From Pseudomonas sp. PB120 (GTDB lineage: Bacteria > Pseudomonadota > Gammaproteobacteria > Pseudomonadales > Pseudomonadaceae): a stretch of 64,000 bases of DNA. The position numbers and the translations under genes were made by a program. The DNA is taken from NCBI RefSeq assembly GCF_009761815.1, contig NZ_RWIN01000082.1, forward strand, positions 1-64,000, given 5' to 3'. The notes beneath the pieces are model-generated. The model saw nothing but the letters and a program-made list of their open reading frames with translations, did not search any database and was not told the origin of the DNA. This document shows positions 18,721 to 27,546 of this stretch, piece by piece (position 1 is the first letter of the stretch; each line of letters begins with the position of its first letter).

Positions 18721-19794
18721 ATGTTTTTACGAAACGCATGGTACGTGGCCGCCAGTGAAGCCGAGTTGGGTGAAGATCTCTATCCGGTCACGCTGCTCAG
18801 TGAGTCCGTGGTGCTTTACCGCAAAAGTGACGGCACGCCGGTCGCCCTCGAAGATGCCTGCCCGCACCGCAAGTTGCCGCTGTCCATGGGACGCCGCAAG
18901 GGTGATGACATTGAATGCGGTTACCACGGCTTGACCTTCGACTGCTCGGGCAGCTGTGTCCGCGCGCCGGGTAGCCAACGCATTCCCCAAGGCGCCAAAG
19001 TGCGCAGCTACCCCCTCGCCGTCCGCTACGGTTTGATCTGGATCTGGATGGGCGATCTCGAACTGGCAGACGAATCCAGAATTTGCGAGGTGCCTGAATG
19101 GGGTGACCCGGCATGGGGCCTCAATCGTGGCGACAGCATGATCATCCCGTGCAATTACTTGTACATGACCGACAACTTGCTGGACCCAGCGCATGTCGCC
19201 TGGGTGCATCAATCGTCCTTCGGCAACGCGGCCTGCGCCGAAGAACCGCTTAAGACCACCGTCACCGACGTCGGCGTGATCGTTTCGCGGTGGATGCGCG
19301 ATGTCGAAGTGGCGCCGTTCTACGCCAAGTTCGTCACGTTCAGTGGACGGTGTGATCGCAAGCAGCATTACGAAGTGCATTACCCTTCCCAGGCCATTAT
19401 CAAGGCCCTGTTCACCCCCGCCGGCACCGGTTCTGACGAAGGAGAAATGCACGAACAGGTGTTCCTGATGAACTCCTACAACTTCATGACCCCCATCGAC
19501 GAATCGAACACGCGCTATTACTGGTTTCAAGTGCGTAACTTCGATACCGAAAACGAGGAGGTGTCACGCCAGTTCGACGAGGACGTGCGCCACGCCTTTG
19601 CTGAAGATCGAGTCGTCCTGACGGCCGTGCACAAGGGGATGGCCAACAAACGCACGCCCAACATTGATCTGGCCTCCGACTCCGGTCCGCTGCGTTTCCG
19701 CCGCAACCTGGAAAAATTGATTGCACAGGAGCAGACAGGCCAATTGATTCCGCTGACCCAACGGCACGTTGCGGAACAAAAGACGGAGGCATGA
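18721..19794 (+). CDS. Rieske non-heme iron oxygenase, VanA-like terminal component
   Basis: Encodes 357 residues, the size of vanillate O-demethylase oxygenase. The Rieske cluster ligands are C47-P-H49 and C66-G-Y-H69. The mononuclear iron site lies in DNLLDPAHVAWVHQSSFG (about 152-169), with two His and the bridging Asp. AAGGAG precedes the ATG. The adjacent gene supplies the reductase. VanA-like enzymes usually remove O- or N-methyl groups or hydroxylate single-ring substrates. In this cluster the substrate probably comes from the DUF2817 reaction or the importer. Annotation as vanillate demethylase would go too far because no vanillate context is present. Confidence 0.88.
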   Translation: MFLRNAWYVAASEAELGEDLYPVTLLSESVVLYRKSDGTPVALEDACPHRKLPLSMGRRKGDDIECGYHGLTFDCSGSCVRAPGSQRIPQGAKVRSYPLAVRYGLIWIWMGDLELADESRICEVPEWGDPAWGLNRGDSMIIPCNYLYMTDNLLDPAHVAWVHQSSFGNAACAEEPLKTTVTDVGVIVSRWMRDVEVAPFYAKFVTFSGRCDRKQHYEVHYPSQAIIKALFTPAGTGSDEGEMHEQVFLMNSYNFMTPIDESNTRYYWFQVRNFDTENEEVSRQFDEDVRHAFAEDRVVLTAVHKGMANKRTPNIDLASDSGPLRFRRNLEKLIAQEQTGQLIPLTQRHVAEQKTEA

Positions 19795-19795
19795 G

Positions 19796-20920
19796 ATGGG
19801 GACTCAATTGCAAACGCCGTCCGCTTCGACAGGCTTCAAAACGTTCCGGGTCATGGAGAAGATTCAGGAAAGTGCCGTCATCACGTCGTTCGTCCTGACA
19901 GCGACCGACGGGTTTTCCACCCTGCGATTTCGTCCGGGTCAGTTTCTGATTGTTCGCCTGCCGCTGGGAGATGGCGTGACCGCGTTGCGCAATTACAGCC
20001 TCTCCGGTGACGCCAATGACCCCTCGCGCTTACGCATTTCGGTCAAGCGCGAACCGGCACCGTTCGACCGGCCCGAGCTGCCACCGGGTCAAGGGTCCAA
20101 TCACTTGCATGATGCCGTACAGGTCGGCGACTCGCTGGAGATCGCCGGCCCCACCGGCACCTTCGTGCTCGACGAAGAGAGCCCAAGGCCAGTTGTGCTG
20201 TTCAGCGGCGGCGTGGGGCTCACGCCGATGCTCAGCATGCTGCATCAGCTGAGCCGTCATTCTTCGCGTCCGGTGTTTTTCATTCATGCCTGTGAAAGTG
20301 GAACCGTGCATGCCTTTCGTGACGAGGTGTTGGCACTGGCCAGCCGTCGCCCGGGGATCCATGTGCATTTCTGCTACCGCAACCCGGAGGCAGACGATCT
20401 GGCCAAGGGTGTTTTTCACAGCCAGGGCCTGGTCAGTCGGGAAACCTTGCAACGGCTGCTTCCATTGGACGACTACGACGTTTACCTGTGCGGGCCGAGG
20501 CTCTTTATGCAGGCGAACTGGCGTCTGTTGCGCGACCTTGGGATTGCGAGCCAGCGTATCCACTATGAATTCTTCGGCCCCGCGACGGTACTCGAAGAGG
20601 ATGAAGTCATCGCGACGGCGCCCTTGGCCACGCCTGAACCCACGGCGCCGGTTGAAGGTGCGCTGACCGTGGAATTTCTGCCGTCCGGTACGCGCGTGGC
20701 CTGGGACGAGAGTTGCCAGTCACTGCTCGAACTGGCCGAACAGGCCGGCCTGACACCGGCCTTCAATTGCCGGGCGGGCTTGTGTAATACCTGTCAGGTC
20801 AGCCTTCGCGAAGGCTCCGTCGAGTATGTCGAAACGCCGCTGGATGAACCTCAGAGCGGTAGCATTCTGCTCTGTTGCACCCGCCCTACCTCTGCCGTGA
20901 CCGTGGATTTGCGGCAGTGA
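19796..20920 (+). CDS. Ferredoxin-NAD(P)H reductase, VanB-like Rieske partner
   Basis: Encodes 374 residues from ATG 19796 with GGAGG upstream. The order is flavin domain (LRNYSLSG at about 63-70), NAD(P)H domain (LFSGGVGLTPMLSMLHQL at about 136) and a C-terminal plant-type [2Fe-2S] domain with C325, C330, C333 and C360/C361. This is the class IA reductase layout. A linker near residues 275-300 (ATAPLATPEPTAPVEGA) is unusually Ala/Pro-rich and long, separating the ferredoxin domain. It delivers electrons to the Rieske oxygenase encoded 1 bp upstream. Confidence 0.9.
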   Translation: MGTQLQTPSASTGFKTFRVMEKIQESAVITSFVLTATDGFSTLRFRPGQFLIVRLPLGDGVTALRNYSLSGDANDPSRLRISVKREPAPFDRPELPPGQGSNHLHDAVQVGDSLEIAGPTGTFVLDEESPRPVVLFSGGVGLTPMLSMLHQLSRHSSRPVFFIHACESGTVHAFRDEVLALASRRPGIHVHFCYRNPEADDLAKGVFHSQGLVSRETLQRLLPLDDYDVYLCGPRLFMQANWRLLRDLGIASQRIHYEFFGPATVLEEDEVIATAPLATPEPTAPVEGALTVEFLPSGTRVAWDESCQSLLELAEQAGLTPAFNCRAGLCNTCQVSLREGSVEYVETPLDEPQSGSILLCCTRPTSAVTVDLRQ

Positions 20921-21017
20921 TCGGCTGCAAGCCAGGTTTTTTGCTGTTGGCTGGCGGGATGATTTGCTGATGTGCTGTTGGCTCGGCAACACTTGGGACG
21001 GTGTTGTCTGGGCGGAC

Positions 21018-21100
21018 GCCATCGCGAGCAGGCTCGCTCCTACAGGGATTTTGTGAGCGCTGGAGAATCAATGTGGGAGCGAGCCTGCTCGCGATGGGGC
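21018..21100. repeat. REPIN: inverted REP pair
   Basis: Right-type REP CATCGCGAGCAGGCTCGCTC at 21020-21039 and its inverse GGGAGCGAGCCTGCTCGCGA ending near 21096 face each other across about 25 bp. It occupies much of the 269-bp gap between the reductase and TSUP genes. Confidence 0.85.
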
Positions 21101-21189
21101 CAGACCCGTCGCCGCAGGAGCCGGATAAAGGTAAGATATCGCCCCTTCCCCGCAGCCCTTCCCTGCACCCCGCCGAATAAGCCGATTCC

Positions 21190-21969
21190 ATGCCTTTCGA
21201 ACTCAGCGTTGACCTCACCACCCTGGCCATTCTGGCCATTGTCGCTTTCATTGCCGGCTTCATCGACGCCATTGCCGGCGGCGGTGGGCTGTTGACCACC
21301 CCGGCGCTGCTGACTGCCGGCCTGCCGCCGCACCTGGTGCTGGGCACCAACAAACTCAGCTCGACCTTTGGGTCGGCCACCGCCAGCTTCACCTTCTACC
21401 GCCGCAAGCTGTTTCATCCTCGGCAATGGGTGCATGCCATCGTCGGCACCCTGGTCGGCGCACTGACCGGCGCCATCGTCGCGCATTACCTGCCGGCCGA
21501 ATGGTTGAACAAGATGCTGCCGGTGATCGTCTTCGCCTGCGGCGTGTACCTGTTGTTCGGTGGAACGCCAAAAGCGCCGCTGGACAGCAACGCACCGATC
21601 AAGAAAAAGTGGCAATCGACCCAAGGCTTCAGCCTCGGCTTCTATGACGGCGTGGCCGGTCCCGGCACAGGTGCGTTCTGGACCGTCAGCAGCCTGCTGA
21701 TGTACCCCATTGACCTGGTGAAGGCCAGCGGTGTGGCGCGCAGCATGAACTTCGTCAGCAACATTGCGGCGCTGTCGGTGTTCGTGTTTTCCGGGCAAGT
21801 GGACTGGATCATCGGCCTGTGCATGGGCCTGTCGGTGATGGTGGGCGCGTTTTTTGGCGCACGGTCCGCGATCAGCGGCGGCGCCAAATTCATTCGCCCG
21901 GTGTTCATCACTGTGGTGCTGGGCCTGACGGTGCGCCTAGCCTGGCAGCACTGGTTCAGCGTGGCCTAA
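21190..21969 (+). CDS. TSUP family membrane permease (TauE/SafE)
   Basis: A 259-residue integral membrane protein with about eight hydrophobic helices. The paired signature motifs are [19 protein letters not shown] (about 23-41), [12 protein letters not shown] and, in the second half, [15 protein letters not shown], the duplicated TSUP motif. Members move sulfite, sulfonates or other small organic anions out of or into the cell. The close YfcA-type wording does not fix the substrate. Its 3' end overlaps the convergent nudC by 33 bp. Confidence 0.88.
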   Translation: MPFELSVDLTTLAILAIVAFIAGFIDAIAGGGGLLTTPALLTAGLPPHLVLGTNKLSSTFGSATASFTFYRRKLFHPRQWVHAIVGTLVGALTGAIVAHYLPAEWLNKMLPVIVFACGVYLLFGGTPKAPLDSNAPIKKKWQSTQGFSLGFYDGVAGPGTGAFWTVSSLLMYPIDLVKASGVARSMNFVSNIAALSVFVFSGQVDWIIGLCMGLSVMVGAFFGARSAISGGAKFIRPVFITVVLGLTVRLAWQHWFSVA

Positions 21970-22767
21970 CCGCCGCGCCACGTAGACGTCGATCAGGTAA
22001 CGGGCAATCGAGCGTGACGCCGGCAACGGCGGCAGCTCATGCACGTTGAACCACTGGGCGTCTTCGATCTCGTCTTCCTGGCAGACAATCTCGCCGCCCG
22101 CGTACTCGGCGTGAAAACCCAGCATCATCGAGTGCGGGAACGGCCAGCACTGGCTGCCCAGGTACTGGATGTTCTTGACCTCGATCTGTACTTCTTCACG
22201 CACTTCACGAATCAGGCAGTCCTCCGCCGACTCGCCCGGCTCGGCAAACCCGGCCAGCGTGCTGTAGACCCCGCTGACGAAACGCGGCGAACGGGCCAGC
22301 AGCACTTCATCGCCACGGGTCACCAGCACGATCATGCTCGGTGAAATGCGCGGATAGCTGCGCAAATCGCACGGCTGGCAATGCATCGCCCGCTCCCTCG
22401 GCACCTGCGTCATGGCCTGCCCGCAGTTGCCGCAAAAACGGTGCTCGCGGGCCCAGGTGCCGATTTGCGCCGCGTAGCCGAGCACCTTGTAGACCGTGTG
22501 ATCGCCTTCCAGCATGAACGCCCGCAGGCCTTTCCAGTTGCAGCCCGGCACGTCGCTGTGACTGCGCAGCTCCAGCAGGTAAACCGGTTCGCCATCCAGA
22601 TGGCCGATGCCGTGCTCAGCGAGGATCGACAGGTCCTGGCGCTTGAGCCATTCCCGGGGGAACAGCGCGCCATTGTCGTCGAACAGAAAGCCCTCGGGGC
22701 TGCGCGCCACGGCCCAGCCGCCGGGTTGATCGGTGTCCAGTACTGCGGTGGTCCAGCGTGAAGTCAT
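21937..22767 (-). CDS. nudC: NADH pyrophosphatase / NAD-RNA decapping hydrolase
   Basis: Encodes 276 residues. Zinc ligands C112, C115, C130 and C133 are present, and the Nudix box [20 protein letters not shown] starts at residue 173. The NudC hallmark SQPWPFPxS appears as SQCWPFPHS at 205-213, with Pro replaced by Cys. NudC hydrolyses NADH to NMNH and AMP and removes NAD caps from RNA. The 3' end overlaps the convergent TSUP gene by 33 bp. It lies 7 bp after the crotonase gene on the same strand, so the two are probably cotranscribed. Confidence 0.95.
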   Translation of the reverse strand: MTSRWTTAVLDTDQPGGWAVARSPEGFLFDDNGALFPREWLKRQDLSILAEHGIGHLDGEPVYLLELRSHSDVPGCNWKGLRAFMLEGDHTVYKVLGYAAQIGTWAREHRFCGNCGQAMTQVPRERAMHCQPCDLRSYPRISPSMIVLVTRGDEVLLARSPRFVSGVYSTLAGFAEPGESAEDCLIREVREEVQIEVKNIQYLGSQCWPFPHSMMLGFHAEYAGGEIVCQEDEIEDAQWFNVHELPPLPASRSIARYLIDVYVARRLGHAEPVLPG

Positions 22768-22774
22768 TTTTCAA

Positions 22775-23587
22775 TCAATCCAGAAATTCGGGTTTCTGTT
22801 TGCTCATATGGGCGGCCATGGCCACGCGCAGATCGGTGGATTGCAGCATGGCGGCGTTCCAGGTGGCGACGTATTCGAGGCCGTCGTCGATGCGATGGTC
22901 GCGCATGTAGCTGATCATTTCCTTGGTGCCGGTGATCGCAATCGGCGATTTGCCGGCGATGTCGCGGGCAATGCCCATGACGCCGTCGAGCAGGCTGGCG
23001 GCATCGCTGTAGACGCGATTGACCAGGCCCATGCCGCGCGCTTCTTCGGCACCAAAGGTGCGACCAGTGTAAGCCAGTTCACGCAGCATGCCGTCACCAA
23101 TGATTCGCGGCAAGCGCTGCAAGGTGCCGACGTCCGCCGCCATGCCGATGTCGATTTCCTTGATCGAGAATTGCGCGTCTTCGGCGGCGTAACGCATGTC
23201 GCACGCAGCAATCAGGTCGATCGCGCCGCCCAGGCAGTAACCCTGAACCGCCGCCAGCACCGGCTTGCGGCAGTTGTCGACCGCATTGAACGACGCTTGC
23301 AGGGCCAGGATCTTGCGGCGCAACAAGCGGGCATTGCGGCCGACGTCCTTGCCCAGTTCATTGGCGACCCCGGCCAGCATCATCAGGTCGATACCGGACG
23401 AGAAATGCTTGCCTGCACCACTGAGGACCACCACGCGAACTTCGTCGGTGTCCTCCACCCATTGGAAGATCTCGATGATCTCGCTCCAGAAGGCGGCATT
23501 CATCGAGTTGATTTTTTCCGGGCGATTGATCTGCACATGGGCGATTTTGTCGGCCAGTTCGACGGTGAACGCAGTGTACTGAGTCAT
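22775..23587 (-). CDS. Enoyl-CoA hydratase/isomerase family, dienoyl-CoA isomerase-like
   Basis: A 270-residue crotonase. The oxyanion-hole segments GKHFSSGIDLMML and VQGYCLGGAIDLIAACD are clear. The stretch KEIDIGMAADVGTLQRLPRI closely matches delta(3,5)-delta(2,4)-dienoyl-CoA isomerases (ECH1), including the acidic residues that move double bonds, rather than plain hydratases. It likely helps degrade unsaturated fatty acids with odd-numbered double bonds in beta-oxidation. Substrate assignment rests on motif similarity. AAAGGA precedes the ATG; nudC follows 7 bp downstream. Confidence 0.87.
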   Translation of the reverse strand: MTQYTAFTVELADKIAHVQINRPEKINSMNAAFWSEIIEIFQWVEDTDEVRVVVLSGAGKHFSSGIDLMMLAGVANELGKDVGRNARLLRRKILALQASFNAVDNCRKPVLAAVQGYCLGGAIDLIAACDMRYAAEDAQFSIKEIDIGMAADVGTLQRLPRIIGDGMLRELAYTGRTFGAEEARGMGLVNRVYSDAASLLDGVMGIARDIAGKSPIAITGTKEMISYMRDHRIDDGLEYVATWNAAMLQSTDLRVAMAAHMSKQKPEFLD

Positions 23588-24145
23588 GGCAGTGATCCTT
23601 TACCGGGCAAAAAATAAGGCCGGAACTATAACAAGGCATCCGGTCTGGCAGTAAGGCAGCGGTTCGGCCAAAAGCGGGACCCTAGCGCGCACCACAACAG
23701 TGCGAGGCCCTTTTATGCGTTGCACATTCATGTGACTGCCAGATTACTTTTTAGGGCAAAAAAGCAAAAAAACATGCACTTCGTCGGGGCGATTTTGTCC
23801 CGTTCCGGTACGTCCGTACCGCTTTGAACCGATTGTCGAACAATTTTGCCATTCTCGCTTTACCGCTCTAAGTTCTGGCCTAGACTCATTTTCGCGGGGC
23901 AAAACCGGCCGGTCACAAAGTGTAAAAAAAATCGAAACTTTTGCTGTTTGTGGTCGGTCCTCTGAAAGGTAGGTGCGTTGCCACTGGTGCAATCCTTGCA
24001 ACGACGACTCCAGCCATTCTGCTTCAACACATTGGGAGCGTTTGCTCAACGATGTGTCGCGCGTTTGCGCCCGGCCACAGGACTTGGCCATGAAACACCG
24101 TTTTTGTCAGACCTGAGAATTAGATCAACAACACGGGAGATTCAT
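23588..24145. promoter_or_regulatory. 558-bp upstream region of glgA
   Basis: No convincing gene is seen in this long gap; the open frames have poor starts and no family features. It must hold the promoters of the crotonase-nudC pair (minus) and the glgA-treZ-malQ-treY operon (plus). A perfect inverted repeat CGGTACG-TC-CGTACCG sits at 23806-23821. The stretch 23740-23780 is A-rich. No consensus AlgU, sigma-54 or sigma-70 element can be claimed. Confidence 0.5.
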
Positions 24146-25732
24146 ATGATCAGTGCGGCTTTAGATATTCAGGGAGAGCGTGCTCATCAGCAGGTCGGCG
24201 ATTCGAACGCCGTGAGTGCGCCAGCTGCCCAATCGGTCATCGCTCCCGGCACCCGGACGCTTGTACCGGCTGTCAGTCAGAATCCGAACAGAAAGAAAGT
24301 GCTGTTCGTGACCTCGGAAATCGCCGACCTGGTGAAAACCGGTGGTCTGGGCGACGTTTCCGCCGCCCTGCCCCGGGCCATGTCGCATTTGCACGACGTG
24401 CGCGTGCTGATTCCAGGCTATCCGCAGGTGCTGCACAGCGAAAACCCGATTCACATCATTGGTGAACTGGGTGGGCATGCGGCCTTGCCGCCGTGCAAGA
24501 TCGGGCGCATGGACATGCCCGACGGTCTGGTCATTTACGTGTTGATCTGCCCCGAGCTCTACGAGCGCGAGGGTTCGCCTTACGGCGCCAATAACGGTCG
24601 CGACTGGCCGGACAATCACATCCGCTTTGCCCGCCTGGGCCTGGCCGCCGCCGATATTGCCGCCAACCTGGCACAAATCCACTGGTGCCCGGACCTGGTG
24701 CACGCCCATGACTGGCCGGCCGGCCTCGCGCCTGCCTACATGCACTGGCGTGGCCAGCGCACCCCGACGCTGTTCACCATCCATAACCTGGCCTATCAAG
24801 GCGTGATCAGCCTGGGTTCGTGCCCGGAGCTGGGCATTCCAGCCCATGCCCTGCAGCAGGAAGGCATGGAGTTCTACGGCAAGATGTCGTACCTCAAGGC
24901 CGGCATGGCCTATTCGAGCCACATCACCACGGTCAGCGCCACCTACGCCCAGGAAATCACCACCCCGGCCTTCGGCTGCGGCCTCGACGGTTTTCTCGCA
25001 GCCAAGACCCAGCAAGGTTTGCTCAGCGGCATTCCAAACGGCATTGACGAGAGCTGGGATGCGGCCACCGATACGCACCTGTTCCGCCCGTTCAGCATTG
25101 GTGACTGGGAAGGCAAGGCCGTGAATGCCGCGCATGTGCGGGAACTGTTCGGCCTGGACGACTCCGAAGGCCCGCTGTTCGCCGTGGTCTCGCGCCTGGT
25201 GTATCAGAAAGGCCTGGACCTCACCGAAGCCGTCTCCGAATACATCGTCAAGAACGGCGGCCAGATCGCGATCATCGGTCGTGGCGAGCCGGAAGAAGAA
25301 CAAGCCATGCGTGAACTGGCCCTGCGTTTCCCCGGACAGATCGGTGTGCGCATCGGTTTCAACGAAACCGATGCCCGCCGCATGTTTGCCGGCAGCGACT
25401 TCCTGCTGATGCCTTCGCGGTACGAACCTTGCGGCTTGAGCCAGATGTACGCCCAGCGTTTCGGTTCGTTGCCGGTTGCCCGCAATACCGGCGGTTTGGC
25501 CGACACCATCGAAAACGGTGTCACGGGGTTCCTCTTCGACGAGTCCACGGTGGAAAGCTATCAAGAAGCGCTGAGCCGGGCCTTCAAGGTGTTCGCGTTT
25601 CCCGACCTGCTCCACGCCATGCGCTGCCGTGCGATGGCTGCACCTTTTAACTGGTGCAAAGCGGTCGAACCGTACGCCGAACTCTACGAACAACTGGTCG
25701 CCAAGGCGTTGGGTAAATCAGGCCACAAATAA
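24146..25732 (+). CDS. glgA: Glycogen (alpha-glucan) synthase
   Basis: Encodes 528 residues from ATG 24146, chosen because a GGGAGA ribosome site precedes it. A GT5 fold with the ADP-glucose binding motif KTGGLGDVSAALPRA near residue 64 and the C-terminal nucleotide region MPSRYEPCGLSQMYAQRFGS and NTGGLADTIENG. About 50 unusual residues precede the family start (KKVLFVTSEIADLVK); they look unstructured. It elongates alpha-1,4-glucan from a nucleotide sugar. No glgC is nearby, so the donor source is not evident. It leads the glgA-treZ-malQ-treY operon. Confidence 0.93.
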   Translation: MISAALDIQGERAHQQVGDSNAVSAPAAQSVIAPGTRTLVPAVSQNPNRKKVLFVTSEIADLVKTGGLGDVSAALPRAMSHLHDVRVLIPGYPQVLHSENPIHIIGELGGHAALPPCKIGRMDMPDGLVIYVLICPELYEREGSPYGANNGRDWPDNHIRFARLGLAAADIAANLAQIHWCPDLVHAHDWPAGLAPAYMHWRGQRTPTLFTIHNLAYQGVISLGSCPELGIPAHALQQEGMEFYGKMSYLKAGMAYSSHITTVSATYAQEITTPAFGCGLDGFLAAKTQQGLLSGIPNGIDESWDAATDTHLFRPFSIGDWEGKAVNAAHVRELFGLDDSEGPLFAVVSRLVYQKGLDLTEAVSEYIVKNGGQIAIIGRGEPEEEQAMRELALRFPGQIGVRIGFNETDARRMFAGSDFLLMPSRYEPCGLSQMYAQRFGSLPVARNTGGLADTIENGVTGFLFDESTVESYQEALSRAFKVFAFPDLLHAMRCRAMAAPFNWCKAVEPYAELYEQLVAKALGKSGHK

Positions 25733-25749
25733 TCAGAGGTTTTCAACGA

Positions 25750-27546
25750 ATGCCGTTACGGACCCTTGAGACCCGGCCCCACGGCGCAATCATGCTGGAC
25801 GCCGAGCACACGCGTTTTGCCTTGTGGGCGCCAGATGCGTTTTACGTCAGTGTCGAACTGGAAAATGGACAATCCTTGCCGCTGCTGCCTCAGGCTGACG
25901 GTTGGTTCGTGATCATGACCCGCTGCCCCGCCGGCACGCGTTACCGCTACAACATCGACGGCGAGCTGGACGTCCCCGACCCGGCCTCCCGTGCTCAGGC
26001 CGGGGGGTTGCACCTGCCGAGCGTGGTGGTCGACCCTCTGGCCTACCGCTGGCAACACAGCGCGTGGCTGGGCCGGCCATGGAACGAGGCAGTCATTTAC
26101 GAACTGCACGTCGGTGCGCTCGGCGGCTTTGCCGGCGTCGAGCAGCATCTGGCGCGTCTCGTCGAATTGGGCATCACCGCCATCGAGCTGATGCCATTGG
26201 CGCAGTTTCCCGGTGAGCGCAATTGGGGCTACGACGGCGTGCTGCCCTACGCGCCGCAGTTCTCCTATGGCTCCCCTGAGCAACTCAAACACTTGATCGA
26301 CACCGCCCACGGCCATGGCCTGGCGGTGATTCTCGACGTGGTCTACAACCACTTCGGCCCGGACGGCAATTACTTGCATCACTATGCCAAGGGCTTCTTC
26401 CGTGAAGACAAGCACACACCGTGGGGCGCCGCCATCGATTTCCGGCGGCGTGAAGTGCGGGACTTCTTCATCGAAAATGCATTGATGTGGCTGATGGAGT
26501 ACCGCTTCGACGGCTTGCGCCTGGACGCGGTGCACGCCATCGAGAGCCCGGACTTTCTGCAGGAGCTTGCCCAGCGGGTTCGCCGGCAAACCGATCCTGC
26601 GCGGCATGTGTGGCTGATGGTCGAGAACGAACACAACCAGGCCAGCCTGCTGGAACAAGGTTACGACGCGCAGTGGAACGATGACGGCCATAACGCCTTG
26701 CACGTCCTGCTGACCGGCGAAACCGATGCCTATTACGCGGACTATGCCGAACAACCGACTGAGCAGCTGGCGCGCTGTCTGAGCCAGGGTTTCGTGTTTC
26801 AGGGCCACATCAACCGTCACGGCGAATCCCGGGGCGAGCCCAGCGGCCACCTGCCGCCCAGCGCATTTGTGCTGTTCCTGCAAAACCATGACCAGATCGG
26901 CAACCGTGCGTTCGGCGAGCGCCTGCATCAATTGGCGCACCCCGAGGCCTTGAAAGCCGCCACTGCACTGCTGCTGTTGTCACCGATGATTCCGTTGATG
27001 TTCATGGGTGATGAGCTTGGGGTCGCAGAACCTTTTCTGTTTTTCACCGACCACCATGGCGAACTGGCAGAACTGGTGCGCGAGGGACGGCGCAATGAGT
27101 TTGCTGCCTTCAGTGCGTTTGCCGACTCGCAAAAGCGCGAGCAGATTCCCGACCCCAACGCGCCCCACACTTTTGAAGCGTCACAGCCTGACTGGTCGGC
27201 ACCGCAACAGCCCGCCATGGCAGCGCTGTATCGACAATTATTGAGCCTGCGCCACCAACACCTCATCCCGCGCCTGCCGGGCACCCGCTCGCTGGGTGCC
27301 GAGGTGTTGGGCAAAGGCGCGGTGAGCGTGCGCTGGTCCCTGGGTGATGGCAGTGAGCTGCGCATTGACCTGAACCTCGGCGACACGCCCGTGGTCCACA
27401 CCTCACAGGCCGGTGCACAGTGGTTGTTCGAACACCCTGCGCAATCAGCCGACCTGTTGGAACAGGGGCACCTGGCCCCGTATTGCGCGCTTGTCAGCCT
27501 CACGGCCGCAGCCCTTTTGCTACCCCCGGACGGAGAGCGCCCATGA
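25750..27546 (+). CDS. treZ: Maltooligosyl trehalose trehalohydrolase
   Basis: A 598-residue GH13 enzyme. An N-terminal E-set domain (RFALWAPDAFYVSVELENGQ) precedes the TIM barrel with VVYNHFGPDGNYLHHY, nucleophile region GLRLDAVHAIES (Asp at about 258) and VENEHNQ, then FLQNHDQIGNR. It releases trehalose from maltooligosyltrehalose, the product of TreY. It begins 17 bp after glgA and overlaps malQ by 4 bp, so glucan synthesis and trehalose release share one transcript. Confidence 0.95.
   Translation: MPLRTLETRPHGAIMLDAEHTRFALWAPDAFYVSVELENGQSLPLLPQADGWFVIMTRCPAGTRYRYNIDGELDVPDPASRAQAGGLHLPSVVVDPLAYRWQHSAWLGRPWNEAVIYELHVGALGGFAGVEQHLARLVELGITAIELMPLAQFPGERNWGYDGVLPYAPQFSYGSPEQLKHLIDTAHGHGLAVILDVVYNHFGPDGNYLHHYAKGFFREDKHTPWGAAIDFRRREVRDFFIENALMWLMEYRFDGLRLDAVHAIESPDFLQELAQRVRRQTDPARHVWLMVENEHNQASLLEQGYDAQWNDDGHNALHVLLTGETDAYYADYAEQPTEQLARCLSQGFVFQGHINRHGESRGEPSGHLPPSAFVLFLQNHDQIGNRAFGERLHQLAHPEALKAATALLLLSPMIPLMFMGDELGVAEPFLFFTDHHGELAELVREGRRNEFAAFSAFADSQKREQIPDPNAPHTFEASQPDWSAPQQPAMAALYRQLLSLRHQHLIPRLPGTRSLGAEVLGKGAVSVRWSLGDGSELRIDLNLGDTPVVHTSQAGAQWLFEHPAQSADLLEQGHLAPYCALVSLTAAALLLPPDGERP

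Noticed and set aside
18721..20920. Vanillate O-demethylase VanAB
   Set aside because: The family match is good but there is no vanillate or protocatechuate context. The adjacent amino-acid importer and DUF2817 hydrolase suggest a different substrate, so no van symbols were given.
23933..23966. AlgU promoter before glgA
   Set aside because: AAACTT and TCTGA are both present but separated by 20 nt rather than 16-17, so the spacing does not fit.
23744..24091. Minus-strand 115-codon frame upstream of glgA
   Set aside because: Composition is unlike the neighbouring genes, no ribosome site or family motif is visible, and it lies in the presumed promoter region.
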